Shown one piece after another: positions 18,729 through 27,721 of a DNA stretch of 64,000 nucleotides (the first letter of the stretch is position 1; each line of letters opens with the position of its first letter). The notes beneath the pieces were generated by a model. The model ran no database searches. It had not been told where the DNA came from and saw only the letters and a list, made by a program, of their open reading frames with translations. Source of the DNA: Bog-756 sp963699345. Lineage in GTDB: Bacteria; Actinomycetota; Acidimicrobiia; Acidimicrobiales; RAAP-2. The DNA lies in NCBI GenBank assembly GCA_963699345.1, contig CAVOTL010000005.1, positions 806,001 to 870,000 on the forward strand, read 5' to 3'. Both the position numbers and the translations under genes were made by a program.

Positions 18729-21700
18729 GGGCGGGCCACCGCGGTCGCCCGGACGGTCTCCCACAGTCGTCCGGCGTAGCGCTGGACGCGTCCCCCCTCG
18801 TCACCGGGATCGCCCTCCACCGGTTCGAGGCCGAAGATCTCGCTCTCGGTGACGTCACCGAACACCAGGCGGACCGCCGGACCGGTGCCGTCGCCCCGAC
18901 CACCGAACGACTGCCACGCCGCACCCCGGCCCGATCCCTCGTGGACCGCGCCCGAGTACTCGGCGAACAGCGGGATCGGCTCGCGACGGCCGCGTCGGTA
19001 GAGGTCGACGACCACCGAGAGGGCCGCCAGGGCGTCCCGTTCCCGGTCCACCGCCGGGGAGGACGACGAGAGGTCGACCGGTTCCAACTTCTTGGTGCCG
19101 TTCCTGGCCCGCGTGACGACCACGGAGCGCCACGCCACGCCCGGATCGGCGACCGTCAACGCCATCAGCTCGAGCCACGCCTCCAGGCGCTGGACCCGCT
19201 TCGGCCGCGAGAACACGACGCGGCCGGGACCCGGTGTCGGCTCCTCGAGGCCCAGGCGGACCACGCCGACCACGCGGGTCCCCCCGGGGAGCGTGATGTC
19301 GATCTGGTGCGCTCCGGTCGGGACGGCACGGACGCCCCGGGACCGGCCCTCGGCGATCATCCCGTCGACCTCCTGGGACAACGTGTCGAACAGTCCGTCC
19401 TCCAGGACGCCCGGCGGCAGCGTCCCCCGGGCCCGCTCGACCTGTCGCCACGCCTCGTCGTCGAGCCCCTTCACGCGGGCGTCGAGGAGCTCCTGCCCGA
19501 CCCGGTAGGTCTCGAGGCCGTCGAGCTCGACCGGCAGCACGTCGTCCACCTCCTCCACCCGACGCGGCAGGCGTGCCCCCAGCGTCCGCTGCACGAACGT
19601 GCCCACGGGATCTCGGAGGAACGACCGGAGTTCCTCGAGTTCGACCACCTCGTCGGCCCCGCCGCCGAGCGGTCGGTCGAGGAACGGGCGCCGCTGGTGG
19701 GGGCGCGCCCGCCGGCGCTCGGCCGCCGCGAGGTCGCTCGGCGAGAAGGACCAGACCCGATCCGGGACGAGCCCGCCCCGCTCCAGGCACTTCTCGTCGA
19801 AGGGATGCCGGGGGTGGTCGACCTCCAGTTCCTCGCGGAACCGGGTCCGGTCCGCCGCGTCGACGAGGGCGACCACCGCATCGAACAGCTCGGCGACCGG
19901 GACGACCGGGGGGACGGCATGGTTGGACCGGAGGTCCCGTCCGTCCCGGACGACGAGGAGGTGGTCGCCGGCCGACAACACGGCCTCCAGCAGGGCCTGG
20001 CGGGACTCGGAGCGTGGATCGGGATCACCGATCTGGGGAGCGGCGGCCACGAGGTCGGCGGCATCGGGGGCCGTCGACCCGGCCGCGTCCTGGTCGAGTC
20101 CGAGCAGGCACACGATGCGGAAGGGCACCCATCGCAGCGACGCCGTCGACGTGACGGTCACCCCGCCCCGGAAGAAGTCCGGGCGCCCCGGCTCGCGGTC
20201 GAGCCGATCCTCGAGCAGCCGGCGGACATCCACCAGGTCGAGTGACACGTCCGACCCGCCCCGCGAGGACGCCGCGCCCTCCAGCACGTCGGCGAGCACC
20301 CGGTCGAGCGCCTCGAGCTGCCAACCGCCCTGGTCGGGCGCGGCGAAGAGGTCGTCGCACGCCCGGCGCAGGACGGCGATCCAACCGGCGGCGGTACGGT
20401 CGCCGTCGACGCCGTGCCCGGCCAGGTCGGCCAGTCGCCCGAGCACGAAGGCGAGGGAGCCGAGGAGCTCGTCGTCCCCGCTGTCGACGCCGAACGGCGC
20501 CACTCCGCCGATGGCGAGGTCGAGCTCCCCTTCGGTCACCGCCGACCCGAGCAGCAACCGGTCGAGGGCCGCCTGCCAGGTGTTGCCCGTCACCCGGGCG
20601 GGGACGCCGAACCCGGAACGGTGGACGGGGTCGAGGCCCCAGCGGACCCGGGTCCGGGTCGCCCAGTCGGCGAGGACGCCGAGATCGGACTCGTCGAACC
20701 CGAACCGGGCGCGCACCGGCGCCAGGGAGAGGAAGTCCAGGACCTGGGTGATCTCGAAGCGGCCGGCGACGAGGTCCAACAGCGCGGCGGTGGCCCCCAG
20801 CACCGGGTTGGACGACCGGATCGACCGGTCGGCGATCCGGAACCGCAGGGCCGGGGCGCCGACCGCCGCGCCGCCCCCCGGCGCTCCGAAGACCGCCTCG
20901 ACGAGCGGTGCGAACCGCTCCAGATCGGGACAGACGACGAGGACGTCCTCCTCGTCGATCCCCGCCTCGCCGTCGAGGAGATGGAGGATGGCGTCGCGGG
21001 CGACCTGCACCTGGCGCATGGGGCCGAAACAGGCGTGGAACTGCACGGAGCGGTCGTGCGGGTCGAGCGGCGCCGGTGTCGCCTCGGCGTCCCGGCGGAT
21101 GTCGGCCTGGAGCCGGTGGAGCAGCGTGGCCTCCGACATCCGGGGTGCCGGGACGTCGGGCGACCGGTCCGGTCCGGCCGTCACGTCATCGGCGAGCAGC
21201 AGGGCCGACTCCCGGGCCAGCCGCCCCCACGACCGCAGCAGCGGATGGTGCACCGATCGCCCGCCCAGGTCGTCCGACCGCAGGCGCGGCCGCCCCCCGG
21301 GGGGCCGGGGCCACGCCGCCCGGAGGCCGACCGCGTCGAACCGGTGCGGTCCGAGCAGGAAGAGATGGACCGCTCGGCCCTCGGACACCGCCTCCACGAG
21401 CGGCAGGAAGTCGCGGCCGGGCAACGAGGTGAAGCCGAAGAGGAGGAGTCGGGGCGGGAGGTCGAGGTCCAGGCCGCCGGACCGGACCGCCTCCAGCACC
21501 TCGGGCATCCGCTCCGGTGGGCTCGGCACGCCGATCTCGGCGCGGAGCAGGCGCCAGAGCTCCGCCTGCCAGCGGGCGTGCACCGACAACGGATCACCTG
21601 ACCCGTCCACCAGTCCCCCGTCGGGACGGTCCGGGTCGGCCCAGGCCCGGATCATCTCGGGTCGGTGCAGGTGGTAGCGGTCGAAGAGGTCGGCGACGGC

Positions 21701-22135
21701 GCGGACCCGGGTGAAGCGGGCGCCTCCGTCGGGCAGGGCGGTGAACGACGGCAGGGCGTCCCGGGCGTCGAGATCGTCGAAGAGGGCCAACAGTGGCCAG
21801 ACCATCCGGTCGATCTGCCACGGGTCGGACGCACGCCCCTCCACCCCCGTGGTGACCGACGCCGCCTCGAGGACCAGGTTGCGGAGCGTCCCCGGGTAGG
21901 CACGGCGGATGTTGGCCGCCACCCCGTCGCCCCCATGGGGACCGGTGGCACCCAGGCGACGGGCGAGTTCGAGCAGGACCCATCGCCGCATGCCGTCGGA
22001 GGGGACCGCCAGCCATTCGGGCACCATCGGGTCGAGGGGATCGTCGGCCATCACCTCGGCGAGGGCGGCCACCAGCGGCAGGGGTCGGTCGGACGAATAG
22101 AGGTGGAGGCCACTGGCCCGGGGTGCATCGCCCAC
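18725..22135 (-). CDS. recC: RecBCD exonuclease V, RecC subunit
   Basis: RecC is the non-catalytic subunit that splits the duplex and scans for Chi. The 1136-residue protein starts GLHLYSSDRPLPLVAALAEV, typical of RecC, with PEWLAVPSDGMRRW and, in the middle, RDAILHLLD and VLVVCPDLERFAPLVEA. Near the C-terminus DEAWRQVERARGTLPPG matches the RecC core. The helicase-like domains lack Walker A motifs, as expected. The start is GTG 22135; TAGGGT at 22144-22149 lies 8 nt upstream on this strand and no ribosome-binding site is seen, so transcription may begin at or next to the start codon. It is the first gene of the operon. Confidence 0.92.
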   Translation of the reverse strand: MGDAPRASGLHLYSSDRPLPLVAALAEVMADDPLDPMVPEWLAVPSDGMRRWVLLELARRLGATGPHGGDGVAANIRRAYPGTLRNLVLEAASVTTGVEGRASDPWQIDRMVWPLLALFDDLDARDALPSFTALPDGGARFTRVRAVADLFDRYHLHRPEMIRAWADPDRPDGGLVDGSGDPLSVHARWQAELWRLLRAEIGVPSPPERMPEVLEAVRSGGLDLDLPPRLLLFGFTSLPGRDFLPLVEAVSEGRAVHLFLLGPHRFDAVGLRAAWPRPPGGRPRLRSDDLGGRSVHHPLLRSWGRLARESALLLADDVTAGPDRSPDVPAPRMSEATLLHRLQADIRRDAEATPAPLDPHDRSVQFHACFGPMRQVQVARDAILHLLDGEAGIDEEDVLVVCPDLERFAPLVEAVFGAPGGGAAVGAPALRFRIADRSIRSSNPVLGATAALLDLVAGRFEITQVLDFLSLAPVRARFGFDESDLGVLADWATRTRVRWGLDPVHRSGFGVPARVTGNTWQAALDRLLLGSAVTEGELDLAIGGVAPFGVDSGDDELLGSLAFVLGRLADLAGHGVDGDRTAAGWIAVLRRACDDLFAAPDQGGWQLEALDRVLADVLEGAASSRGGSDVSLDLVDVRRLLEDRLDREPGRPDFFRGGVTVTSTASLRWVPFRIVCLLGLDQDAAGSTAPDAADLVAAAPQIGDPDPRSESRQALLEAVLSAGDHLLVVRDGRDLRSNHAVPPVVPVAELFDAVVALVDAADRTRFREELEVDHPRHPFDEKCLERGGLVPDRVWSFSPSDLAAAERRRARPHQRRPFLDRPLGGGADEVVELEELRSFLRDPVGTFVQRTLGARLPRRVEEVDDVLPVELDGLETYRVGQELLDARVKGLDDEAWRQVERARGTLPPGVLEDGLFDTLSQEVDGMIAEGRSRGVRAVPTGAHQIDITLPGGTRVVGVVRLGLEEPTPGPGRVVFSRPKRVQRLEAWLELMALTVADPGVAWRSVVVTRARNGTKKLEPVDLSSSSPAVDRERDALAALSVVVDLYRRGRREPIPLFAEYSGAVHEGSGRGAAWQSFGGRGDGTGPAVRLVFGDVTESEIFGLEPVEGDPGDEGGRVQRYAGRLWETVRATAVARP

Positions 22136-22287
22136 GGGGGGCGACCCTACTCAGGGGGTGCGACGCCCGCTCCGGCCCGGCGGGACGGGATGTCGCCGCC
22201 GGAGTCCGGATCGCACCCCTGGGCGGCTCCAGGTGCAACGATGGAGCCGGAGTCCCGACGGCGGGACCATCACCTCAGGGGGTTCTC

Positions 22288-22983
22288 GTGCCATTCATGA
22301 CTGCGGCCTCGTCGGGCGGAGGAGGGATCGTCATCGTCGTGGCGCTCCTCTTCTACGTCCTGTTCGCGCTGCCCGTGTGGGGCAGCTACCAGAAGGCGTC
22401 GCCGCAGGGCGACCCGGCGTGGGCGGCCTTCGTGCCCATCTACAACTTCATCGTGCTCCTGCGGGTGGCCGGGCGCCCGAAGTGGTGGGCCTGGTTCCTC
22501 CTGCTGCCCCTGGTCCCGTACCTCGGGAGCCTCGCGCTGCTGGTGATCTCGATCTTCGTCCTCAACGACGTGTCCAAGAGCTTCGGCCACGGCGCCGGGT
22601 TCACCGTCGGTCTGGTCCTGCTGCCCGTGATCTTCTGGTTCATCCTCTGGCTGGGCAAGAGCCGCTATCTCGGACCGAAGGGCCCGCTCGGCCTGCAGAC
22701 CGCCGGCTACGGTTCCGGCGGCCTGGCGGAGCCCGGGTACCCCGGCCAGGGTGGCTATCCGCCCCCGCCGGCCGGCTATCCCCAGCCGGGCGGGTACCCG
22801 CCGCCGCCTCCCGGGGCCGGTTACCCACCGCCTCCCCAGCCGGGAACGGCCTACCCGCCGCCTCCGCCACCCCCGGTGTCGAGTGCCCCGCCCCCGCCCC
22901 CGCCCGTGGCATCCCCACCGCCGCCGCCACCCCGCCTCCGAACCCGCCGGAGGGCAGTGGTCAGTAGGTCACCCGGTCAGTAG
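22288..22983 (+). CDS. DUF5684-like membrane protein with Pro-rich tail
   Basis: A 231-residue protein with four predicted membrane helices in residues about 8-125. The DUF5684 pattern is visible: ALPVWGSYQKASPQGDPAWAA, FVPIYNFIVLLRVAGRPKWW and ISIFVLNDVSKSFGHG. Residues about 145-215 are a PPPPxGYP-type low-complexity tail, probably cytoplasmic and extended. GTG 22288 is 6 nt after AGGGGG; ATG 22297 is an alternative. The last 20 residues are Arg-rich; a different frame would end PPEGSGQ at 22967, so the exact C-terminus is uncertain. Function unknown; Pro-rich tails in such proteins often bind partners at the cell envelope. Confidence 0.78.
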   Translation: MPFMTAASSGGGGIVIVVALLFYVLFALPVWGSYQKASPQGDPAWAAFVPIYNFIVLLRVAGRPKWWAWFLLLPLVPYLGSLALLVISIFVLNDVSKSFGHGAGFTVGLVLLPVIFWFILWLGKSRYLGPKGPLGLQTAGYGSGGLAEPGYPGQGGYPPPPAGYPQPGGYPPPPPGAGYPPPPQPGTAYPPPPPPPVSSAPPPPPPVASPPPPPPRLRTRRRAVVSRSPGQ

Positions 22984-22990
22984 GTCACCC
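22959..22990. repeat. 16-bp tandem repeat across a stop codon
   Basis: Two perfect copies of GGTCAGTAGGTCACCC (22959-22974, 22975-22990), followed by a partial third (GGTCACC). Each copy contains TAG. Because the unit is not a multiple of three, the two TAGs fall in different frames, so the repeat closes two reading frames at the end of the Pro-rich ORF. Confidence 0.75.
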
Positions 22991-23008
22991 GGTCACCGGT
23001 TGCGACCG

Positions 23009-23275
23009 CTACGACGGGACCAGACCGGGCGGCACCGAGTCGAGCATCTCCAGGATGGCCACGGCCAGGGCCCGGGCGGACGCCGGGTCGAGTTCGACGG
23101 CCACGCGGGCCGACGGCCCCCGGTCGGGGTTGCGCAGGTCCACGTTGAGGGTGTGGTCCGCCGGCGCGTGGACCGGATGGTCGAAGTAGACCGACGCGTC
23201 GGTCACCGGGAACCACCCGTCGCCCCCCTTGCCGCTCCCGGCCACGGGAAGGGTCGTCGTCCGGTACGTGCACAT
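23009..23275 (-). CDS. DUF6295 family protein
   Basis: An 88-residue protein that begins MCTYRTTTLPVAGSGKG and continues GWFPVTDASVYFDHP and ADHTLNVDLRN, which I recognise as the DUF6295 pattern of actinobacteria. It has no signal peptide or membrane segment, so it is probably cytoplasmic. AGGAGG lies 5 nt before ATG 23275. It is the last gene of the MFS - MerR - dienelactone hydrolase operon, 26 bp after its neighbour. The family has no known biochemical function. In my experience it often lies beside hydrolase genes, so a stress or detoxification role is a guess. Confidence 0.82.
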   Translation of the reverse strand: MCTYRTTTLPVAGSGKGGDGWFPVTDASVYFDHPVHAPADHTLNVDLRNPDRGPSARVAVELDPASARALAVAILEMLDSVPPGLVPS

Positions 23276-23301
23276 GGTTCCTCCTGGGTCGCCGGTGGTC
23301 G

Positions 23302-24052
23302 TCAGCCGTCGGACAGGTGCCGGCCGAAGAACGCCCAGATGCGCTCCCAGCCGTCCTGGGCCGCCTCGGGGCGGTAGCTCGGGCGGTCGGTGTTGAAGAA
23401 GGCGTGGCCCGCTCCCTCGTAGGAGTGGAACTCGAACTCCTTGCCGGCGGCCGCCAGCCGGCGCTCGAGCTCGGCCACCTCCTCGGGTCCGGGGTACTGG
23501 TCGTCGGCACCGAACAACCCGAGCAGTGGGCACGAGAGCGCCTCGATCCGGTCACCCAGCGGCTCGATCTTGAGGGGGAACTCGTCGGGGGGCGCCGTCA
23601 GGGCGAAGGCGCCGTAGCAGTCCACGGCGGCGTCGAGATCGAGGCTGCACGCCGCCAGGAGCGACTGGCGGCCGCCCGAGCAGTAGCCGATCGTCGCCAC
23701 CCGACCGTTCGATCCGGGCGAGGCGCGCAGATGGGCGACGGCGCCGGCGACGTCCCCCACCAGTCGCTCGTCCGGCACCCCTCCGTTCGCCCGGGCCGCC
23801 GCGGCCGCGTCGTCGGGGCTCGCCCCCGGTGCCTCCCGGCTGTAGAGGTTCGGACAGACGGCCGCGTAGCCGTTGGCGGCGAACTTGCGGGTGATCTCCT
23901 TGGACGCCTCGTCCCACCCGGGCATGTGGTGGATCACCACCACGCCGCCGGTGGGGGCGGGGTCGGCGGGGACGGGCGACGTACGCCTCGACGGCGTCGC
24001 CGCCGTGCCCCGTGATCCCGATCGTCTCGGCGGTGAGGTCACCTCTGGTCAT
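23302..24052 (-). CDS. Dienelactone hydrolase family protein, one frameshift
   Basis: An alpha/beta-hydrolase of the dienelactone hydrolase type, which opens lactones or cleaves esters. From ATG 24052 the first part reads MTRGDLTAETIGITGHGGDAV; after AYVA the homology continues in the next frame as VPADPAPTGGVVVIHHMPG, so one extra base lies near 23974. The catalytic elements are then intact: GYCSGGRQS (Cys nucleophile in the elbow, as in true dienelactone hydrolases), GADDQYP with the Asp, and GAGHAFFN with the His. The corrected length is 249 residues. ATG overlaps the MerR stop as ATGA, so it is coupled to the regulator gene. Confidence 0.85.
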
Positions 24053-24546
24053 GTCGTCCTCTCTCCGGATCCGGGTGTGGTCGGTGCGTCGAGTTCGGAC
24101 AGCAGCGCTCCGAGTCGCTCGGACTTGGCCGCCTGCTCGTCCCGGAAGGCCTGGATGCGGGCCAGGGTCTCGTCGAGTCGCGTCAGCAGGCGGGCGTTGG
24201 CCTCGACCGCCTCGGCCAGCAGGGCCCGCCGGTGGGCCGGGCCCGCTCCACCCCACCGGAACTCGGAACGCAACCGGTCGAGGGCGTCGACGTCGGCCGT
24301 GTCCAGCACCACCCGGACCTCGGCCAGGGAGAACCCGAGCAGCTCCTGGAGGTCCCGGATGCGGGTGACCCGGGCCATGTCCGTCGGGAGGAACAGGCGC
24401 TCGCCCCCGCCCCGGTGGCCACTCGGCCGGATCAGACCCTGCTCCTCCCAGTAGCGGAGGGTCCGGGTGGTCACCCCGGTGCGCTGGGCCAGCTCGCCGA
24501 TGCGCAGGACGTCCCCGGTGGCGAGGGTGGCCTCGGCCGCCGTCAC
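24049..24546 (-). CDS. MerR-family transcriptional regulator
   Basis: A 165-residue MerR-type activator/repressor. The N-terminal winged helix includes LRIGELAQRTGVTTRTLRYW and EEQGLIRPSGHR, then FLPTDMARVTRIRDLQELLG, followed by a long dimerisation helix with VEANARLLTRLDETLARI. No metal-binding Cys are present, so it should belong to the drug- or redox-sensing branch. GTG 24546 overlaps the MFS stop (GTGA) and its own stop overlaps the next gene (ATGA). It is therefore embedded inside the operon it probably controls, the likely trigger being a substrate of the upstream transporter or of the hydrolase. Confidence 0.9.
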   Translation of the reverse strand: MTAAEATLATGDVLRIGELAQRTGVTTRTLRYWEEQGLIRPSGHRGGGERLFLPTDMARVTRIRDLQELLGFSLAEVRVVLDTADVDALDRLRSEFRWGGAGPAHRRALLAEAVEANARLLTRLDETLARIQAFRDEQAAKSERLGALLSELDAPTTPGSGERTT

Positions 24547-26417
24547 GGCAGGGCCTCGGAGTCGGCGCCCCGGGCCTCGTCGGCGGCGACCTCGGCGGTC
24601 ACCCCGACCAGCACCAGCTGGTCACCTTCGGCGTCCGCCTCGTCGCCCTCGTGGTAGACGTAGCGGCCGCCCCGCCGCCAGGACGCCCAGGCCGCCAGCA
24701 GGCTGGCCAGGATGGCGAAGTCGAGGGCGGCGTGGAGACCGGCCCGGAACGGCTCGCTGATCAGCCCCGGGAAGAAGCTGCGGCCCGTGAGCGCCGCCCG
24801 CTGGGCCGGGGTGAGCTGGGACAGCACGTGGCCGCCGACGAGGTGCTGGACCGGGTTGTAGCCGAGGAAGGCGGCGAACAGCGTGGAGATCGGCGACAGG
24901 TGGGCCACCCGCTCGGCCACGTCGTCGGGGACGCCGTGGGCCACCAGTCCGTGGAGCAGGTTGGCCGACAGCGAGGCGGTGAGCCCGACGATCATGAGCG
25001 TGAAGAAGATGCCGATCGACAGGACCTGGGCCGAGTTCTGGAACGTGGTGTTCATACCCGAGCCCGCGCCCCGGTGCTCGGCGGGCAGGCTGTTCATCAC
25101 CCCGGCCCGGTTGGGCGAGCCGAACGAGGCCATGAACATCCCGGTGGCGAAGAGCAGCGGGGCGAACATCCAGTAGGGGAAGTCCACCGGCAGGAGCTCG
25201 AGCAGGAAGAGGCAGACGGCGGTGCCCAGCATGCCGCCCGTGGCGAACGGCCGGGAGCCGAAGCGGTCCGACAGGATCCCCGACAGGGGTCCGGCGACGA
25301 GGAACCCGAGGGTGAGCGGGAGCATGGCGATGCCGGCCCACAGCGGGGTCACCGAGAAGGCGTAGCCGTGGAGGGGGAGCCAGATGCCCTGGAGCCAGAT
25401 GATGAGCATGAACATCAGCCCCCCTCGACTGAGGGCGGCCAGGAAGCTGGCCAGGACCCCGGAGGTGAAGGCCCGGATCTTGAACAGCTGGAGGCGGAAC
25501 ATGGGCTGGGCCACGCGGGTCTCCACCCGGCAGAACACCGCCAGGAGCACGACGCCGAGGGCCAGGGCCCCGAGCACCAGGGGGTTGGTCCAGCCCATCA
25601 CGTGGCCGCCGTAGGGCTCGATGCCGTACGTGATCCCGATCATGACCAGGACGAGGCCGGCCGCGAAGGTGAGGTTGCCGGGCCAGTCGATCCGGGCCGG
25701 CCGGCGGGGGCTCGTCTCGTGGAGTTCGAGGTAGCCCATGATCGTGCCGACGAGGCCGACCGGCACCGACACGAGGAAGATCCACCGCCAGTTGAGCGGC
25801 GCCAGCAGGCCACCCAGCACCAGGCCGATGAACGTGCCGCTGAAGGCGGCGGCCTGGTTCACCCCGAGGGCGAGGCCCCGCTGGTTGTCCGGGAAGACGT
25901 CGGTCAGGATGGCCGCCGAATTGGCCATCAACATGGCCGCCCCGACCCCCTGGAAGATGCGCATCACGATCAGCCACACCCCCGCGGCATGGCCGTACAT
26001 CCAGGTGATGGACAGCATCAGCGAAAAGAACGTGAAGACCGCGAATCCCAGGTTGTAGATGCGCACCCGGCCGTAGATGTCCCCCATCCGGCCGAGGGTC
26101 ACGACCAGCACGCTGGTCACCACCAGGAACCCGAGGATCATCCACAGGAGGAAGAACGTGTTGCCCGCCTCGAGGGGATCGATGCCGATGCCCCGGAAGA
26201 TGTTGGGCAGCGAGATGAGCACGATCGAACCGTCGATGGTGGCCATCAGCATCCCGAGGGTGGAGATGAACAGGGCCATCCACTTGTAGTTGGGCGGGAG
26301 GGTGGAGAGGTCGCCGCTCAGGCGTTCCTCCCGGCTGGTGCGACGCCGGTCACCGGCCCCTCGACCGCGCCGCCGGTGACCGTCGCCCGATGGTGCGTCC
26401 TGTTCGATGACGGCCAT
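24543..26417 (-). CDS. MFS transporter, DHA2 (EmrB/QacA) family
   Basis: A 624-residue inner-membrane proton antiporter of the 14-helix DHA2 class. The first helix has FISTLGMLMATIDGSIVLI and the A-loop GRMGDIYGRVRIYN; motif C-like FQGVGAAMLMANSAAI is present. A charged N-terminal extension of about 40 residues precedes the first helix, and a long acidic C-terminal tail follows the last. Family members export drugs, dyes or other amphipathic compounds. ATG 26417 is the natural start. It is the first gene of the operon with MerR, dienelactone hydrolase and DUF6295, which suggests export and hydrolysis of a common class of toxic compound. Confidence 0.9.
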   Translation of the reverse strand: MAVIEQDAPSGDGHRRRGRGAGDRRRTSREERLSGDLSTLPPNYKWMALFISTLGMLMATIDGSIVLISLPNIFRGIGIDPLEAGNTFFLLWMILGFLVVTSVLVVTLGRMGDIYGRVRIYNLGFAVFTFFSLMLSITWMYGHAAGVWLIVMRIFQGVGAAMLMANSAAILTDVFPDNQRGLALGVNQAAAFSGTFIGLVLGGLLAPLNWRWIFLVSVPVGLVGTIMGYLELHETSPRRPARIDWPGNLTFAAGLVLVMIGITYGIEPYGGHVMGWTNPLVLGALALGVVLLAVFCRVETRVAQPMFRLQLFKIRAFTSGVLASFLAALSRGGLMFMLIIWLQGIWLPLHGYAFSVTPLWAGIAMLPLTLGFLVAGPLSGILSDRFGSRPFATGGMLGTAVCLFLLELLPVDFPYWMFAPLLFATGMFMASFGSPNRAGVMNSLPAEHRGAGSGMNTTFQNSAQVLSIGIFFTLMIVGLTASLSANLLHGLVAHGVPDDVAERVAHLSPISTLFAAFLGYNPVQHLVGGHVLSQLTPAQRAALTGRSFFPGLISEPFRAGLHAALDFAILASLLAAWASWRRGGRYVYHEGDEADAEGDQLVLVGVTAEVAADEARGADSEALP

Positions 26418-26554
26418 GGTGCTCCCAACGGGTTGGGTCCGACGCCCGCCAGGTCGGTTGGATGGACGTCACCAGCTTACCGCATACGTCAACGTCAGGC
26501 ACTCGCGCCGGCGATTGGCCACCCTCCCCAGGCGTGGCGGCCTATCGTCGGGGC

Positions 26555-27487
26555 ATGACGCGCGGCACGAGGGGGAGGCGGGTCCGCTGGGTCTCGGCGG
26601 GGGCGACGGCCGGACTGGCCGTGCTCGCCGGGTGCGGCAGCAACCTCCTGTCCACGTCGACCTCGGGCGGTCCCAGCACCACGTCCACGAACGCGTCCTC
26701 CCCGTCGACGACCGTCCCGGTCAACGGCGAGGTCTCGGTGGCCTTCCCCGTCGTGGCCTGCGTGAACCCCGCCGCCTTTTCCACCCCGATCAAGTCGCCG
26801 TCGGGGTGGGATCCGAGCATCCTGATGGCCCCCATACCGACTTCGCTCGTCGGGAAGGTCACCTTCTACTCCGACGGGGCCCACACCCTCCTCGGTCCGG
26901 CCGGATGGACCTGCGCCCTGGTGGCGTCCGGCGCCTCGGGGTCGGGCTACGCCACGACCACCACGACCACGACCGGTCCGACGGAGTCGACGGTGGCCGG
27001 GGCCCAGCTCACGGGGCAGTCGGCGGCCATGACCACCGGCGGCTCGACCACCCTCGCGCTCTATCCCCCCAACGACCCGTCACCGCCGACGACGGGTGCC
27101 CCGGCCGCCGGATCGGAGGGGATCTTCGCCACCTACACGACGACCGGGTCCTCGGCCGGTGTCGACCTGGTCTGCCCGTTCTTCCTCATCCCGTCGTGGC
27201 AGGCCCACGCCGCGGGGTGTTCGACCACCAAGCCCACCGGCGAGCTCAGCAACACCCTGACCCCGGATGTGACCGCGGTGGTCGACCCGGCCGGCGTGGT
27301 GGGCAGTCTCGCCGCCTCCGGCGGCCAGGAGACGGTGACCGGGGTCGTGATCTTCCCCCAGGTCCCCTCGATCTCCTACGGCCGGTCCGAAGCCGTGGTG
27401 GCCGAATCGTGCGCCCTGGAGGACCCGTCGCTCTGCCCGACCATCGTGTCGGACTTCGAGGTACGCGAGTTCCCCGTCCCGACGTAG
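26555..27487 (+). CDS. Putative lipoprotein of unknown function
   Basis: A 310-residue lipoprotein: Arg-rich start, hydrophobic segment and lipobox LAGC with the lipidated Cys at residue 27, then a Ser/Thr-rich linker. The mature part has a GPAGWTCALVASGASG segment and several conserved-looking Cys. The 'APxGWxC' pattern recalls DUF4850-like actinobacterial lipoproteins, but I cannot confirm that. It probably faces the outside of the cytoplasmic membrane. A TATCGT box sits 6 nt before ATG 26555, so the mRNA may be leaderless. It is divergent from the MFS operon with 137 bp between them, and a terminator-like hairpin follows. Confidence 0.75.
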   Translation: MTRGTRGRRVRWVSAGATAGLAVLAGCGSNLLSTSTSGGPSTTSTNASSPSTTVPVNGEVSVAFPVVACVNPAAFSTPIKSPSGWDPSILMAPIPTSLVGKVTFYSDGAHTLLGPAGWTCALVASGASGSGYATTTTTTTGPTESTVAGAQLTGQSAAMTTGGSTTLALYPPNDPSPPTTGAPAAGSEGIFATYTTTGSSAGVDLVCPFFLIPSWQAHAAGCSTTKPTGELSNTLTPDVTAVVDPAGVVGSLAASGGQETVTGVVIFPQVPSISYGRSEAVVAESCALEDPSLCPTIVSDFEVREFPVPT

Positions 27488-27548
27488 GGCGGAACCTGGC
27501 GCGGCGGTGGCCACGGTGGCGGCCCGCAACCGGACCGCAACCGATCAG

Positions 27549-27588
27549 CCACCCAGAACCCGGTTCTCTCACCATGGGTGGGGTTTTT
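27549..27588 (+). terminator. Intrinsic terminator after the lipoprotein gene
   Basis: Nested inverted repeats CCACCC (27549-27554) with GGGTGG (27576-27581) and AGAACC (27555-27560) with GGTTCT (27562-27567) are followed by GGTTTTT. The 3' side has an 8-nt bulge. The U-tract and position 60 bp after the stop codon support a terminator. Confidence 0.45.
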
Positions 27589-27639
27589 CCGACGGATTAC
27601 GGGAATGGACGCGTATCCGGTCACCCTCCGTGGACTCGG

Positions 27640-27668
27640 TTGACGGTCCGGTGACCCCGCCGTAATTT
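27640..27668 (+). promoter_or_regulatory. Sigma-70-type promoter for the FtsH-like gene
   Basis: TTGACG (27640-27645), a 17-bp spacer and TAATTT (27663-27668) form a near-consensus promoter. The transcript would start about 27675, giving a leader of about 47 nt with AGGA before ATG 27722. Confidence 0.6.
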
Positions 27669-27721
27669 CGCCGCAGGCAGGGGGGCGGTCAGCCGTACCC
27701 CGTACAGGACGGAGCGATCGC

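Noticed and set aside
22921..22967. Possible frameshift in the Pro-rich tail, ending PPEGSGQ
   Set aside because: Pro-rich sequence reads well in more than one frame at this GC content and the needed change is a deletion, unlike the other frameshifts, so evidence is insufficient.
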